A DNA stretch of 64,000 nucleotides, taken from Trissonchulus latispiculum (taxonomy: Eukaryota > Nematoda > Enoplea > Enoplida > Ironidae). Made by a program: the position numbers and the translations under genes. A model generated the notes under the pieces. It was not told the DNA's origin. It saw only the letters and a list, made by a program, of their open reading frames with translations, and ran no database searches. Below, piece after piece: positions 12,401 to 21,596 of this stretch; the first letter of the stretch is position 1, and every line of letters begins with the position of its first letter. The DNA lies in assembly GCA_030248195.1 (NCBI GenBank), contig JASAND010028334.1, positions 1-64,000 of the forward strand, read 5' to 3'.

Positions 12401-15400
12401 ATATGAATCCGGCGGATCTGCCCTCACGTGGGTGCAACTTTCAGCAGTTACAAGCTTCAAGTTGCTGGTGGCATGGGCCAGATTTTCTACAGTTTCCCGA
12501 CAATGCGTGGCCCAATATGGAATTATCTTCACCACCACTGTCGGAAAGCATTGTAACCTGTGTGCAAGATACCGTACAAGAGAAGTCTGATGTACAAGAG
12601 AAGTCCGATGTTTTGGGGCCTGGTGGCATTGATCCATCACGATTTTCCTCACTTTCTCGATTACTGAAAGTAACAAGTTGGGTTCGACGATTTGCTACAG
12701 CCTTAAAGCAAGGTGGAAACCGACACAGTTCAAATGACTTCCTTTCCGCAGAAGAGATTTTATCTTCCGAGTTGGCGTGGGTGTTCCACGTTCAACAAGC
12801 TAACTACAATCCACCTGCTTCATCATCGATATATCAACGAGCACAAGACATCAAGCGTAAGCTTGACGTCTTTGTTGATTCAAAAGGCTTCATGCGCTGT
12901 GCTGGCAGACTTCATTACGCTGATATAACGGATGAAACGAAATTTCCGTTATTACTTCCCAAGGGTCATCCTTTCACTCGACTCATTATCCAAGACATCC
13001 ACAAACGTCTGTTTCATTTGGGCTCTTCCCATACTCTGACGGAGCTTCGAAGCCGATTCTGGGTGCCTCATGGAAAGGCAGAAGTCAACTCAGTTATCAA
13101 AGCCTGTCAGTTTTGCAAGCTGGCGAAGGGTGTTCACTTCGAGTTGCCGAAACCGCCACCGCTCCCGTCATTTCGAATCCAAGGATCTGTTCCTTTCTTA
13201 TTTACTGGTGTGGACTATTTGGGTCCTTTACTGATCCAGGGAGACAGCAATCAATTAAGGAAAGCATGGATCTGTATTTTTGTTTGCTCTGCTACGCGTG
13301 CGATCCATCTGGAAGTAGTGCAAGATCTGGCAACCCAGCATTTCTTGTACGCGCTTAGAAGATTTATCGCTTGCTATTCAAAACCTGCTATGCTCATTTC
13401 TGACAACGGCAAGTACTTCAAGCTTGCAAACAATGTAATTCAGCGGTTATGGCAGGAAATTTTGCAAAGCGATGCAGTGAAGCAGTATTCAATCAATGAA
13501 CGAATACAGTGGAAGTTTATACCTGAGTATGCTCCGTGGATGGGAGGCTTTTACGAGCGTTTGGTTGGGTCCGTCAAACGTGCTCTTAAGAATGTTCTAT
13601 GGAAATCCACCGCTTCATACATTCAACTTCAAACTCTAGTGGCTGAAATATCTGCCATAGTCAACTCTCGTCCACTGGTATCGTCAACTGAAGTCGATGG
13701 GCATGTCCTTACTCCAGCTAATTTGTTGGGAAAGAAGCCATTTTCCTTCGAGTTTCACTCTATTCCTTCCCAATCTGATCCGGATTATACTCTCCGTCCA
13801 ACATCAGCTCAGAACTTGGTGGCTCAATGGAAGCTCCAGTCTAGAGTCCTTCAACAGTTCTGGGATGTTTGGAAATCTGCTTACTTGACTTCACTGCGTG
13901 AGATGTGCACTAAAGTTAAGAGCGACCCAGGTGTTAGCAGTACACCGCCTCTAGAGGGCACAGTGGTTCTTATCAAAGAAAATTCGCCTCGTTGCGTCTG
14001 GAAACTGGGAACTATTTCCAAGCTACTGACGTCTTTCGACGGATCTATAAGAGCAGCTTCCGTACGTCTTAGTTCCGGCAAAGATGTCGTCCGACCTCTG
14101 AAACTGCTATGCCCCATAGAGTCCGCACTTGGGGATTCCAAACCGGTTGAACCTGATGCTGGTGATTGTATTAATCATGCAGCACTGCCTCACCTCAATT
14201 CCTGTGACAGTGCTACTCCCTCGCATTCAGTTGGCGGTGGTATTAACCGTGCAACGTCATCAACTCAGTCTCAATCGGTCGGCGATTGTATTAATCGAAC
14301 GCCTTCGAAAGGCGAACAATCCAATCAACCCGATACGCTTGACGATTGTGTTAATCGCTCAAGCAGTCGTTCATCAAAACCTAGAAGAAAAGCAGCAATG
14401 GATTCTAAAAGAAAAACCAAGCTGATGCTGCACAACTCTGATGATGGCGAAGACTAGTGCCTAAACTGATGGTGCAATGCAGAACATTTACGCTGTCAAA
14501 TTGGAAAACATTTTGTTATTGTTTTTTTCGCTTCTGTTTTCAAGAACTTTCAAACCTCGCTCTCGGGAGTGTCAGCTGTGATCTTAGCGACACTCTGATA
14601 GGAGGAATTTTTCTATCTTAGGTTAATTTGCATATTGTTGATATATTTACGGCTTGTACAGTTTTGTGTCAGTTGCTAGTTTTGATTAGAGTAAACAAGT
14701 TGTCTATCTCGCTTCTCTTAGACAGCTTACGATCAATAACAGCAATTTTCAACGAGAGGGTCTGTCCTGTTTTTCTTCTCGCTGAGGGGGTCTACCCATT
14801 TTTGTCGGTCTGAGGGGAGTCTGCACCCCCAATTCCTCCCACACTATCCTACGCTATATTCTTTGTTTTTTGCAAGCAATCGCGTTTTATAAATCTTAGA
14901 TTCTCAGTATGATCAATCTGTTTCAAGCAAACGATAGTGAAAAAGTATGTGCAATTTAAGTCAAGGATGTGTTAAAAACAGAAAAGTACATCTTCTGCCA
15001 AAGCCAATGATATCGTCAATCGAAGCATGTCAGTACATAAATATGTGTGAGCATAGGACAATGTGCACCTGATGAAACCTGCACTGTAAAAGTGAATGTA
15101 GGTAATAATCGAGAAAGCAAACAATTTAGACGTAACTCTAGAGGAAGCAATCTCATGCAGCGCTGCGAATAACACTGGCCTTGTGTACTGGCATTCCATT
15201 TCGAAGAGTCAACTTTCCAAGGGATAAGTGAGCGAAGCCAGATGACATAGAAAGCATTCAGCGCAGGAGAAATAAGCTTGTAATTAACAATACTTCGCCA
15301 ATCTATTATCAGTAGTGCATACAAGCCCGAATTAAAATCTGAGTAATACTTAAAATATTTCCATCTAAGGTAGATGCTTTTCCTGCTTGATTCTTTTGAA

Positions 15401-18400
15401 GACCATAAAACCCGGCGACCGCAGGTCATCCAGAAACATATTTGGAACCCGCAGACTCATCTCCTAGACGTTCTCAATTAATGTTGAAATGAAACGATTG
15501 AAAACTGTGCAAACTAAACGAAAACTGTTACTTTTAGGCAAGACCATTCACGTTATATAAGCAACGAGCATGATGTCTAGAGAAAATGCGTCGAAGAAAT
15601 ATTAATAAATTCAAATTCAATTCAAATGCTACGCAAGCTACGGGTTACACAAATCCGGCTCTTAATGCAACCATTTCCTGTGCAAAAACCCTCTTTGCCC
15701 TGCACAATAATCTTTTTCTGCTACATTTATATTCCTTCCCAGTACACAAACTTCAAGTCCTAAACACAGACTACCAGAGTTGGAAGTGGGCTGCGGGTTA
15801 CCGCAAGTCGACTATCAGGTCAGTGGCTACCACGGGCCGAAGTGGCACAATCGGGTTATCACGTCAGTTTAACGCTAAATTTTGGGCTAATTTTGCCAGA
15901 AAATTTACAATTTATGTTATTTCTCTAACTTTTGGTTCTTTTGTATGTCTTTATACATTATAATATTACTTTTATGATAAAATCAATTATCTCTATTCTA
16001 TCTTGAATTCAGTTAAAATATTTCAGTAATATCCAATAGTCATTGACATAAATATTTTATTATCACGCAAAGTCTTTAATGCTGCTGCATTAATTGGCAA
16101 ACCGTTTGTGCAAAAGCAATGTTGATAGCTTACTACAGCCTGCAAATGTATCTTTCTTTTCCGTAAAGAGCATGAAGAGCTGCTTCCAGTAAATAATTAT
16201 GTTGACATTTCGACATAGTTCTACGAGCTGTAATTTTATTGGTACTAATAACGCACATGATGTAAACCCCTAAAATGGTAGTTTGCTATAATATCCAAGT
16301 TTGTAGTATCCCAGTTTGTAATTGCCGATAGTATTACATAAACACTCCTGCGGTAGTCTCCAGTCTGTAAAAAATTAACCAGAATGGACTGAACTTTTAT
16401 GAAATTGCTACATGAAAATAGACATCTTCAAAACGTTGCCTAAATACTGCTTCTACTGACCGATCCAGGTGCAAACACTTTTGCGATGGGATAGCCTGCT
16501 CGACAGAATTAAAAACGAAGACGAAATCTAATGTAGCTTGCTTTGAACTTGCCAAATTTCTGTTGAAAGTTGTAATAATTAATTAATTTATTATGTACAT
16601 GTTTGGCGTTAATTTTGCTCGATGCATGCTGAAGAGTACCTAAATATGCGAAAATGTCTAAATTAAAGAAGTGGGTCAAGTGGGACGACAAAATCTCAGT
16701 GAGTCGCGGGTCGTGGGTCAGCAGTCCGCGGGTCGCGGGTATCCGCGGGTCAGGAAATTGCGACCCACTTCCAACTCTGACAATAACGCAGTATCAAACA
16801 TTTTTAAAAGCGTCCATCTAACATAGTTCAACACTTCCAAGTTCCAATCATCTATATCATCGACACCGGTGCAGTTCTTGCAGGAGCATTTCAGCATTTC
16901 TTTCCATGAAATGATGCTTATAATTCAAGGATTGAAATAATCCAAAAAGTCAAAATTATTTTTGATACCTTTAGTAGCAGTCTTAGCCAATGCTAAATTA
17001 ATATAGTTTGTTGTAGCTGTACTTACACTAGACTGATAATGAACGATTGATTCGAAATCATACTCAAGACCGCCGAAGTTCGCCAACGGACTATAGCTTT
17101 CATGTTCAATTTTTGCTAGCTCACACAATTCCTTATCCTTAACAACTGGCCAATTTATGATCATGTAGTCATCACGGTCAGGTCTAGTTTGTTGATGTGG
17201 CAATCCCAGTATATGGACCATTTCATGTAGAGCCGCTTGTTTGAACTAAAGCATAAAACCAAGAGTGCATAATTGCACGTTATTAAGAAGAAGAGTAAGC
17301 CACTAGAGGGCTTCTCTTCTTGGCATTGTGTAACGGTGCTCCACCCACAATACGCGAATGTTCCCCCGTTTGGGGGGGGGAGGGGGTCGACCAAATCGAC
17401 AGCGCATACCCCCCCTCCGTTTGATTGGGGGGTGGTAGCCAAAAAGAGGTCCCCGTTTGGTGTGGGGGGGGGTCGCCAACAGCCAATCAGATTGCAGAGA
17501 CCCCCTTTCCGTTTGGTGGGGGGGGGCTAGAGCAAAGGATTAAGGTAGTTTTTGTTCGAAAATGGGTCCCCGTTTGGGTGGGTCACAAAAGGTGGTCCCT
17601 TTTGGGGGCGGGCACAAAAAAGTGGTCCCCGTTTGGGGGGGGGGTCGCCAACAGCCAATCAGAATGAGCCAAACTTAGCCTGCTTGAGCGACCCCCCCAC
17701 AAACGGGGACCTGTTTCAACGACCCCACCCAAACGGGAGAATATTCGCGTATTGTGGTCGGAGCACCGCTACGCAACGTCAAGTAGAGGAGCCCTGTAGT
17801 GGCTTACTCTTCTTCTAATATATAGAAGAAAATCATGGACTCTTGATAAAACTGAACAACTGATAATTCTTATTAATGAAACAAATTCATTCTTTTAAGC
17901 ACAATGCAGATTGCTCAGCAGAGTGACTCGGCAATCCGGCGAAGCCAGGTGCGCTAACGGTCTCTGCCTATTTCCCAAATGGGTACACTATATGAACTGT
18001 GGTAAAACCAAGTGCTAACTGCTAAGTGATAAAAATAGCATGACTCGGCGGCATTGATTGGTTTGCTATATGCCTCTGCGGAGAGCATGGATTATCAGCT
18101 GATAACAAATGGCCTACTTGCTGTCACACGCTTATTATTATGTATTTTGTTCTTACTATTATTTCTTTCTATATGTCATGCGCCAAATTACCGAAACGAA
18201 AAATCAACAAGCAATTTGGCTCATTTCTGAAAATTAGAAAAACCATGGCTATTTACGAAAATAAGCGAAAATTTTGCTGACTAATAGAAATAGTGTCATG
18301 GCCTTGCCGATGGCAAGAAATGAGCAAAACGGGTTGCCAATTAGAAGGTTTGGACAAAATTAAAATTAGCCGCTGCTAGAAATGAGCAGAATTTTCATCA

Positions 18401-19925
18401 AACTTGTATTTAAAATTTTTAAGAAATTGCGCATAGTTGATTCATGAATTTGATATCTTCAGCAATTAGTTTTGCTAGCAGACTGGAAAACGACACTATT
18501 GAGTAGAAAAACCAGTTTGATAGTAATGGGTACCGGGACTAATTAAAACTCTTATTTTTGGATAATATCCACTTTGAGTAAATAGCTGGTAGTAATTATA
18601 GCTATGCAGCTACTGTCTGACTGTCAGAAATCGGTGAAAACTGTCCTGAACGGAGATGTTGAATTTTTAAAGCGGGATTGCGCAGAGAGTGTTAGAATGC
18701 TAAAACAATGCATTTTGGAAAGTTCTTCAAATTTCGTCGTTTTATGGGCCGGCATTCAACAATGCATGCCCAAAAGAAATCACCACCTTAGTGAAATAAA
18801 ATACCTTTTCCATTTTGCCCATATTTCACTTAAGAGAATGTGTTCCCTTAAGCGCAAAAATACGGTGTTAGTTTCAATTCAAACACTCAAAACTTTGACT
18901 TACTCTTGAACAGTCCGCACCCAAGGTAAGATTTGATCGAAATTTCGGATCAGTATCGTTCATTCCCAGTACAGCCACAGATCCACACCTAAAATATATA
19001 CAATTACGTTGCAGCTATCAGAGCTTTCTCCAAGCTGAATACAGTTCTATTAAGGATTGCATTTGTGAGTTCATTTGTGCCTGAAATGTTTCAATTAAAA
19101 ATTTATCGTGAACAGCTACAGCTTGAAATGAACCATATCCGATAGCCGAATAACTATTATTTTTACTGGCCTGATTTCTGATTATAGATTACTCGTAACA
19201 TTGCCCTAAATTGCGTAATATCAAGATTCCATAAATCCATAATAAATATAATTTATTCTACACGCAGTATACATTGTAAGATTTTGACATCGTCGGATTC
19301 AGATAAAGTGAGACTTTAGTCGTGAGACAGCATAGGTCAAAGACTTTGAAAGTCAAAGTTAAAGTCCATGTCTTTGGCAGTCAAAAAAGTGGTAATCTTG
19401 CAATTTCGGGTCAAAAAAGCAGTAATTTTTTCAAAATACCAGCTTTGAAATGCTGTAAAATTACAATATGTTCAAGCCAATGCCAAAGTGCCAAGTGGCA
19501 CCAAATATAAAAACAAATGTTATATCAAGTTCAGAGCAAGCTAGTTGAAGGTGTCATTTCTAGAAGAGCTAGGTAGCTGTTTTTCACACGCTTGTCGCGC
19601 ATGGTAGTTAGTTGGTATTACTGAAATACTCAGTCTAATACGGTCCTTGGACTTAGAAGGCTCTTCCTCATGTCGTTCGTCATCTTTAGGCTAAGTGACT
19701 TGAGAACGGAATAATAAGCCCGCTTGTGAGAAATTATTATTGCTGATAATATAACATAATATTCTTACATCTCAGAATTAAATGACATCACGCCTTCCCT
19801 GTAATATTGCACAAATACATGCGGCCCCAGCATCGGGATATTATCTGGACGTTGTCGAAACCGTATACAAGTTACGTTTTCAATCTCCTTGACAGCATCT
19901 TCAAATTTACTCCTGTGTTCATGCC
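3428..19925 (-). CDS. Astacin-family zinc metalloprotease with C-terminal ShKT domain
   Basis: Five phase-compatible minus-strand exons: 19925-19769, 18988-18904, 17245-17027, 6457-6310 and 3555-3428. Exon 1 encodes KFEDAVKEIENVTCIRF (astacin N-terminal region). Exon 2 gives the CGSVAVLG...LGADCS segment with the conserved Cys pair. Exon 3 holds the zinc site HEMVHILGLPH (HExxHxxGxxH) followed by RPDRDD, then the SIVHY Met-turn region, where Val replaces the usual Met. Exon 4 ends LSQMDVQLLNRKYC, the normal end of the catalytic domain. Exon 5 is a ShKT module with six Cys and stop TAG. All joins keep the frame (phases 2, 0, 0, 1). The protein is expected to be secreted and to cleave extracellular substrates. 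Signal peptide and propeptide exons were not found and should lie to the right. Intron 4 is 10.6 kb and hosts the BEL/Pao element. Confidence 0.82.
3560..6305. other. Intron 4 of the minus-strand astacin, repeat-rich
   Basis: Between the ShKT and LSQMD exons. It holds AT-rich sequence, a piece starting CAGAGATGGAAGTGG at about 4752 that looks like one end of a word-array element, and the GGTTCC-rich stretch 5594-6097. An open frame at 5204-5620 on the minus strand has no matching splice pattern and I do not call it coding. Confidence 0.45.
5594..6097. mobile_element. Short inverted-end element with GGTTCC/GGAACC words
   Basis: The left end (TAGAGTTGGGCCGGTTCC) and the reverse complement of the right end (TAGTGCTGGTTCTGC, then ACCGGTTCC) are similar, and both ends are dense in GGAACC/GGTTCC words. 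No clear target duplication was seen. It probably belongs to the same broad class as 7059-7830. Confidence 0.45.
7059..7830. mobile_element. Non-autonomous hAT-like element with exact 8-bp target duplication
   Basis: The element starts CAGAGTTGGACATGG and ends CGTCCAACTCTG, giving imperfect terminal inverted repeats. It is flanked by CGGCAGCT at 7051-7058 and again at 7831-7838, a perfect 8-bp target duplication as in the hAT superfamily. The subterminal parts carry repeated GACCGC/CGCGACC words. There is no transposase. Confidence 0.78.
7950..8159. mobile_element. Left part of an older repeat split by the BEL/Pao insertion
   Basis: GC-rich GGGGGAGGCTACCCGACTC-type sequence lies left of the retrotransposon and similar GGGGGTCTACCC / GGGAGTCTGCACCCCC sequence resumes right of it (14757-14850). 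The 5-bp ACGAG duplication marks where the element landed in this older repeat. Confidence 0.4.
8165..8346 (+). repeat. 5' LTR (182 bp)
   Basis: Begins TGTCAGCTGTG and ends AGCAATTTTCA; identical to 14570-14751. It is short for an LTR. The site just downstream starts the primer-binding region. Confidence 0.93.
8347..8363 (+). other. Primer-binding site
   Basis: TGGTGCCGAAACGC follows the 5' LTR directly. Starting TGG and complementary to a tRNA 3' end, it is the expected minus-strand priming site; I have not identified the tRNA. Confidence 0.6.
8918..10443 (+). CDS. gag: Gag and start of protease, with frame change and stop
   Basis: The open frame beginning at 8918 gives a basic, Leu/Lys-rich N-terminus and stops at 9125-9127. 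The overlapping frame one base back opens at 9115 and continues to the TGA at 10441-10443. The second part holds the BEL-type gag region (PKLDLPKFDGDYLRWQEFW), three Cys/His knuckles (CIYCKEKHFSDQC; C-x2-C-x4-H-x4-C twice), then the retropepsin-like FFDGGSSCSYI, where DGGS stands for the usual D-S/T-G. The TGA falls shortly after the protease active site, and the same frame stays open beyond it. Either the copy is damaged or translation is recoded; I favour damage because no classical slippery site is evident. Confidence 0.8.
10444..14457 (+). CDS. pol: Pol polyprotein: protease end, RT, RNase H, integrase
   Basis: Open from just after the TGA to 14457; the first Met is at 10531 and residues below count from it. 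RT has the first catalytic Asp at 264 (SDIEKAFLQV) and YVDN at 342-345, the last Asp of the usual YVDD box being Asn. RNase H shows FCDAS (Asp 512), LELMAV and WTDSK (Asp 585). The integrase has an HHCC zinc segment near 828-862 and Asp 895, Asp 958 and Glu 1009, a DDE triad with 50 residues between the last two. The C-terminus (about 1210-1300) repeats a motif of the form DC-I/V-NR at least four times. BEL/Pao pol is normally continuous with gag. Confidence 0.9.
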   Translation, partial: VSFDIPSVNGEPIRITAFVTDQISCPLQKMQLDARRYPILSQIILADTITSTPTLVNVDVLIGSDYYFDIIDGEQIALSNGLRLLGSKLGYITAGKLNESNAKCQGEVSLGSCFLNPIHCDVERFWALEDIGIRDDSFRKDDESAVKQFNESIQMVNGRYEVGWPWKEAHDPPPDNYGLAYSRLRSLLRRISSQEPIIKCYDETIRSQLDQGIIERVDDSVSTGNVVHYIPHHCVVRPGHATTKLQIVYDASSKAASNVPSLNDCLLRGPVFLSDLCGLLIRFRTHPVAVVSDIEKAFLQVGLRQQDRDVTRFLWVNDVTKSLSKNNLATFRFARVPFGVISSPFLLAATIKHHLLQRNTSVSNLIAQNIYVDNVICGVSSVPTAKQFYAEAKSLLQAISMNLREWYSNSSELLDMIPDCDKGKGTSTKVLGMIWDCQNDMLSCANPGIQEMVVGTKRQLVQAAAKIFDPCGLLAPVIIRAKLLVQKLWVQKLSWNDQLPLEVLQDWNDCALDFDRLSGLQIPRHIQYVSQGNVQLHCFCDASQKAYAASVYIRVDDGISKHTTLLFAKAKLCPIKPISLPRLELMAVVIGVRLLKFVSSEIFVPVSKTYVWTDSKCVLYWIKSDKVQTVFVSNRLREIKQHSNIEFRYVPTDMNPADLPSRGCNFQQLQASSCWWHGPDFLQFPDNAWPNMELSSPPLSESIVTCVQDTVQEKSDVQEKSDVLGPGGIDPSRFSSLSRLLKVTSWVRRFATALKQGGNRHSSNDFLSAEEILSSELAWVFHVQQANYNPPASSSIYQRAQDIKRKLDVFVDSKGFMRCAGRLHYADITDETKFPLLLPKGHPFTRLIIQDIHKRLFHLGSSHTLTELRSRFWVPHGKAEVNSVIKACQFCKLAKGVHFELPKPPPLPSFRIQGSVPFLFTGVDYLGPLLIQGDSNQLRKAWICIFVCSATRAIHLEVVQDLATQHFLYALRRFIACYSKPAMLISDNGKYFKLANNVIQRLWQEILQSDAVKQYSINERIQWKFIPEYAPWMGGFYERLVGSVKRALKNVLWKSTASYIQLQTLVAEISAIVNSRPLVSSTEVDGHVLTPANLLGKKPFSFEFHSIPSQSDPDYTLRPTSAQNLVAQWKLQSRVLQQFWDVWKSAYLTSLREMCTKVKSDPGVSSTPPLEGTVVLIKENSPRCVWKLGTISKLLTSFDGSIRAASVRLSSGKDVVRPLKLLCPIESALGDSKPVEPDAGDCINHAALPHLNSCDSATPSHSVGGGINRATSSTQSQSVGDCINRTPSKGEQSNQPDTLDDCVNRSSSRSSKPRRKAAMDSKRKTKLMLHNSDDGED
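14160..14366 (+). repeat. Degenerate coding repeat at the Pol C-terminus
   Basis: Four units, each containing GDCIN, GGGIN or DDCVN followed by a Ser/Thr-rich spacer, occur at about 14160, 14232, 14280 and 14340. At DNA level the core is GATTGTRTTAATCG. The role is unknown. Confidence 0.6.
14570..14751 (+). repeat. 3' LTR (182 bp)
   Basis: Identical to the 5' LTR and followed by the ACGAG target duplication at 14752-14756. Confidence 0.93.
14860..15770. other. Astacin intron 4 continued, no gene seen
   Basis: AT-rich sequence with scattered open frames on both strands (for example 15016-15429 minus) that lack recognisable motifs or paired splice sites. I see nothing to annotate. Confidence 0.4.
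15775..16779. mobile_element. Inverted-end element CAGAGTTGGAAGTGGG
   Basis: CAGAGTTGGAAGTGGG at 15775 is matched by CCCACTTCCAACTCTG ending at 16779, a perfect 16-bp inverted pair 1.0 kb apart. Next to both ends are words of the type GCGGGTCGCGGGT / TGCGGGTTACCGC. No clean target duplication was found. The terminus shares CAGAGTTGGA with 7059-7830, suggesting a related family. Confidence 0.65.
17027..17245 (-). CDS. Catalytic exon of the minus-strand astacin
   Basis: This 219-bp phase 0-0 exon carries the complete zinc-binding motif HEMVHILGLPH and the following QQTRPDRDD signature of astacins, with acceptor TTTAG before TTCAAA and donor GTAAGT at 17026-17021. It is the diagnostic exon for the gene and the reference against which the plus-strand copy is seen to be defective. 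Confidence 0.88.
17281..17820. mobile_element. Inverted-end element with CCCCGTTTGGGG words, in astacin intron 3
   Basis: About 90 bp at the left (AGAAGAAGAGTAAGCCACT... CAATACGCGAATGTTC) recur inverted at the right, ending at 17816. Between them lie at least six copies of CCCCGTTTGG followed by G-runs, direct on the left and inverted on the right, plus a repeated GTCGCCAACAGCCAATCAGA. Open frames here are G-run translations without meaning. Confidence 0.75.
17830..18900. other. Astacin intron 3 remainder, no further gene seen
   Basis: AT-rich sequence with no supported exon. The plus-strand open frame 18604-18909 runs into the antisense of an astacin exon and shows no domain. Confidence 0.4.
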
Positions 19926-20421
19926 CTAAAACACGACGAAGCTATCTTCAAAACCTCTTTTCTAGCAACTATAGTCGTTTCAGAAAACTATTAAATCAGT
20001 GTCTCAAATTTGTCGCGCATTCCTTGCCTACCTACCGAACCGATCCAAACAAACTAAACAGAGATCAAGGATGGACACCACTTTAAGCTGATTTCACACG
20101 ATGGGGATTTTGATGGGAATTCCCCATGGGCAATGAGTAATCATAATGGTTCTTCGTGACGCTTGATATACCTCCTTTATGCATGCATTTGAGAAAGTAA
20201 AACTTCCGTAAACAGTCCATTGCCAAATTTTGGACTCAAAGAAGAAAATTTCATTACGTTCTGATCAATGCAGAAATCATTCAATGAGTCTAGCAAAAAT
20301 ATCTAAGTATTGATTCTAACTCTGCTTTTAATCATGCCATACTGTTCAATGAAATAAGCAAAAATCCAAAACGACAACTAAGCGACGCTAAAACAGCTGC
20401 TACCGCTGATTATTAATAATT

Positions 20422-20600
20422 TAGAGATGGGCGCGGTAGCAACTACTCGCTGCCCCATACCTTATTTTTCCAACGGTTTCCGCGCGATTAACCGCGGTTT
20501 CACCGCTTATTTTTGGAAGTAACCGAGACTAATCAAAGCGCGGCTACCGCAGTCAACGCTCAAATTGGTCCTGAAATTTGCTATTCTGCACGTTTTCTGC
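20422..20600. mobile_element. GC-rich repeat fragment starting TAGAGATGGGCGCGG
   Basis: The start TAGAGATGGGCGCGGTAGC is of the same form as the terminus of the hAT-like element at 31256 (TAGAGATGAGCATTTCGG). It is followed by GCGGTAGC/ACCGC words in an AT-rich background. The right end is not clear. Confidence 0.45.
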
Positions 20601-21073
20601 ACGTTTCTCCTCTCTTCTGTACGTTCTAGCACTTACGAATGTCTGATGCAAACTGGTAGTGAATAGGCATAGTCCATCTCACAAATATCTTTTCCTATAA
20701 CAGTTACAATCTTTGATTATATACTGGAACTTAGTAGACACGTGCTGGAGACTAAGTTTTGGAAAAAAAGAACATCGCTCTTGCAAGGCGGTTATATTCA
20801 ATTTTGTTCCCAAATTAAAATTCAGTTGATTCTAAAACACAATAAAATCAGAAGAAGCAGATTCGCTTTGAATATTTTGAATATTGACTATCGACAAAAG
20901 AGCGTGTAAATTCAAGGCTCTTTCGTCAAGGTCTGTCAAGGTTCTTCAAAAACGCGGCACACGAAAGCTCAACCCGCCAAATACGTTTTTGGGGCAAACC
21001 CACAGTACTTTCTAGTTAACAAGCAATATTTTGTGCAAAAGGTTAAAAGTATTCGCTGGACGGACATTTTCAG

Positions 21074-21580
21074 TAATTGTAAACCTGCTGCGCAGCTAAT
21101 TATTTTATAAGGAGCTCTCACTTGCTTACTGAGAAAATATACGTGCAAAACATTGTCTGAACATTTTTCAAAGTTTCAGGAATTTACTCTTATATGGCCA
21201 GAAAACCTGAAACAATTCAGCATTACATGTTAGCAATTGGTTCTGTCAGATTCATGCATTTGAGAAATTGCTGATGAGCTGTTAAAAAACTTAATCTTAA
21301 GTATGAGTCATCAATCAGAGCAGAGAATAAACTTTCCGATTGTGGAATTGCCAATTTAATACATGAGCAAACACATATGCGTAATTTCTACATAAATCGG
21401 AAAAAGAATTTCTTTGGAATGAAAGACAAAATTTCACACGCAAATCATATAAGCCCTATCTTAAACCATTATGCACACGCATTTACGGTGAGGAATATCT
21501 TTGTCAAGCAGAATGCATGTGAGGGCCCGGGCCGAGCAAACATAAGAGACCTGCTGCGCTGAGGCGCAGCAGGAAAAATC
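21074..21580. repeat. Dispersed repeat ending in a CTGCTGCGC hairpin
   Basis: The left part GTAATTGTAAACCTGCTGCGC and following AATTATTTTATAAGGAGCTC reappear at 30146-30195. Near the right end, 21550-21573 form a perfect 10-bp stem (CCTGCTGCGC / GCGCAGCAGG) with a 4-base loop. The element type is unclear. Confidence 0.5.
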
Positions 21581-21596
21581 ACTCAGAAGATTTGAC

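Larger units (their letters stand above)
8165..14751 (+). mobile_element. Full-length BEL/Pao LTR retrotransposon
   Basis: 6587 bp bounded by two LTRs of 182 bp that I find identical base for base, each beginning TG and ending CA. The 5-bp target duplication ACGAG flanks it (8160-8164 and 14752-14756), as is usual for BEL/Pao. The internal part carries gag, aspartic protease, reverse transcriptase, RNase H and integrase in BEL/Pao order. Identical LTRs imply a recent insertion or gene conversion, yet the coding chain has a frame change near 9115-9127 and an in-frame TGA at 10441. Confidence 0.93.

Noticed and set aside
21074..21580. Helitron
   Set aside because: A terminal hairpin is present, but no CTRR end follows it at the right distance and no Rep/helicase is seen.
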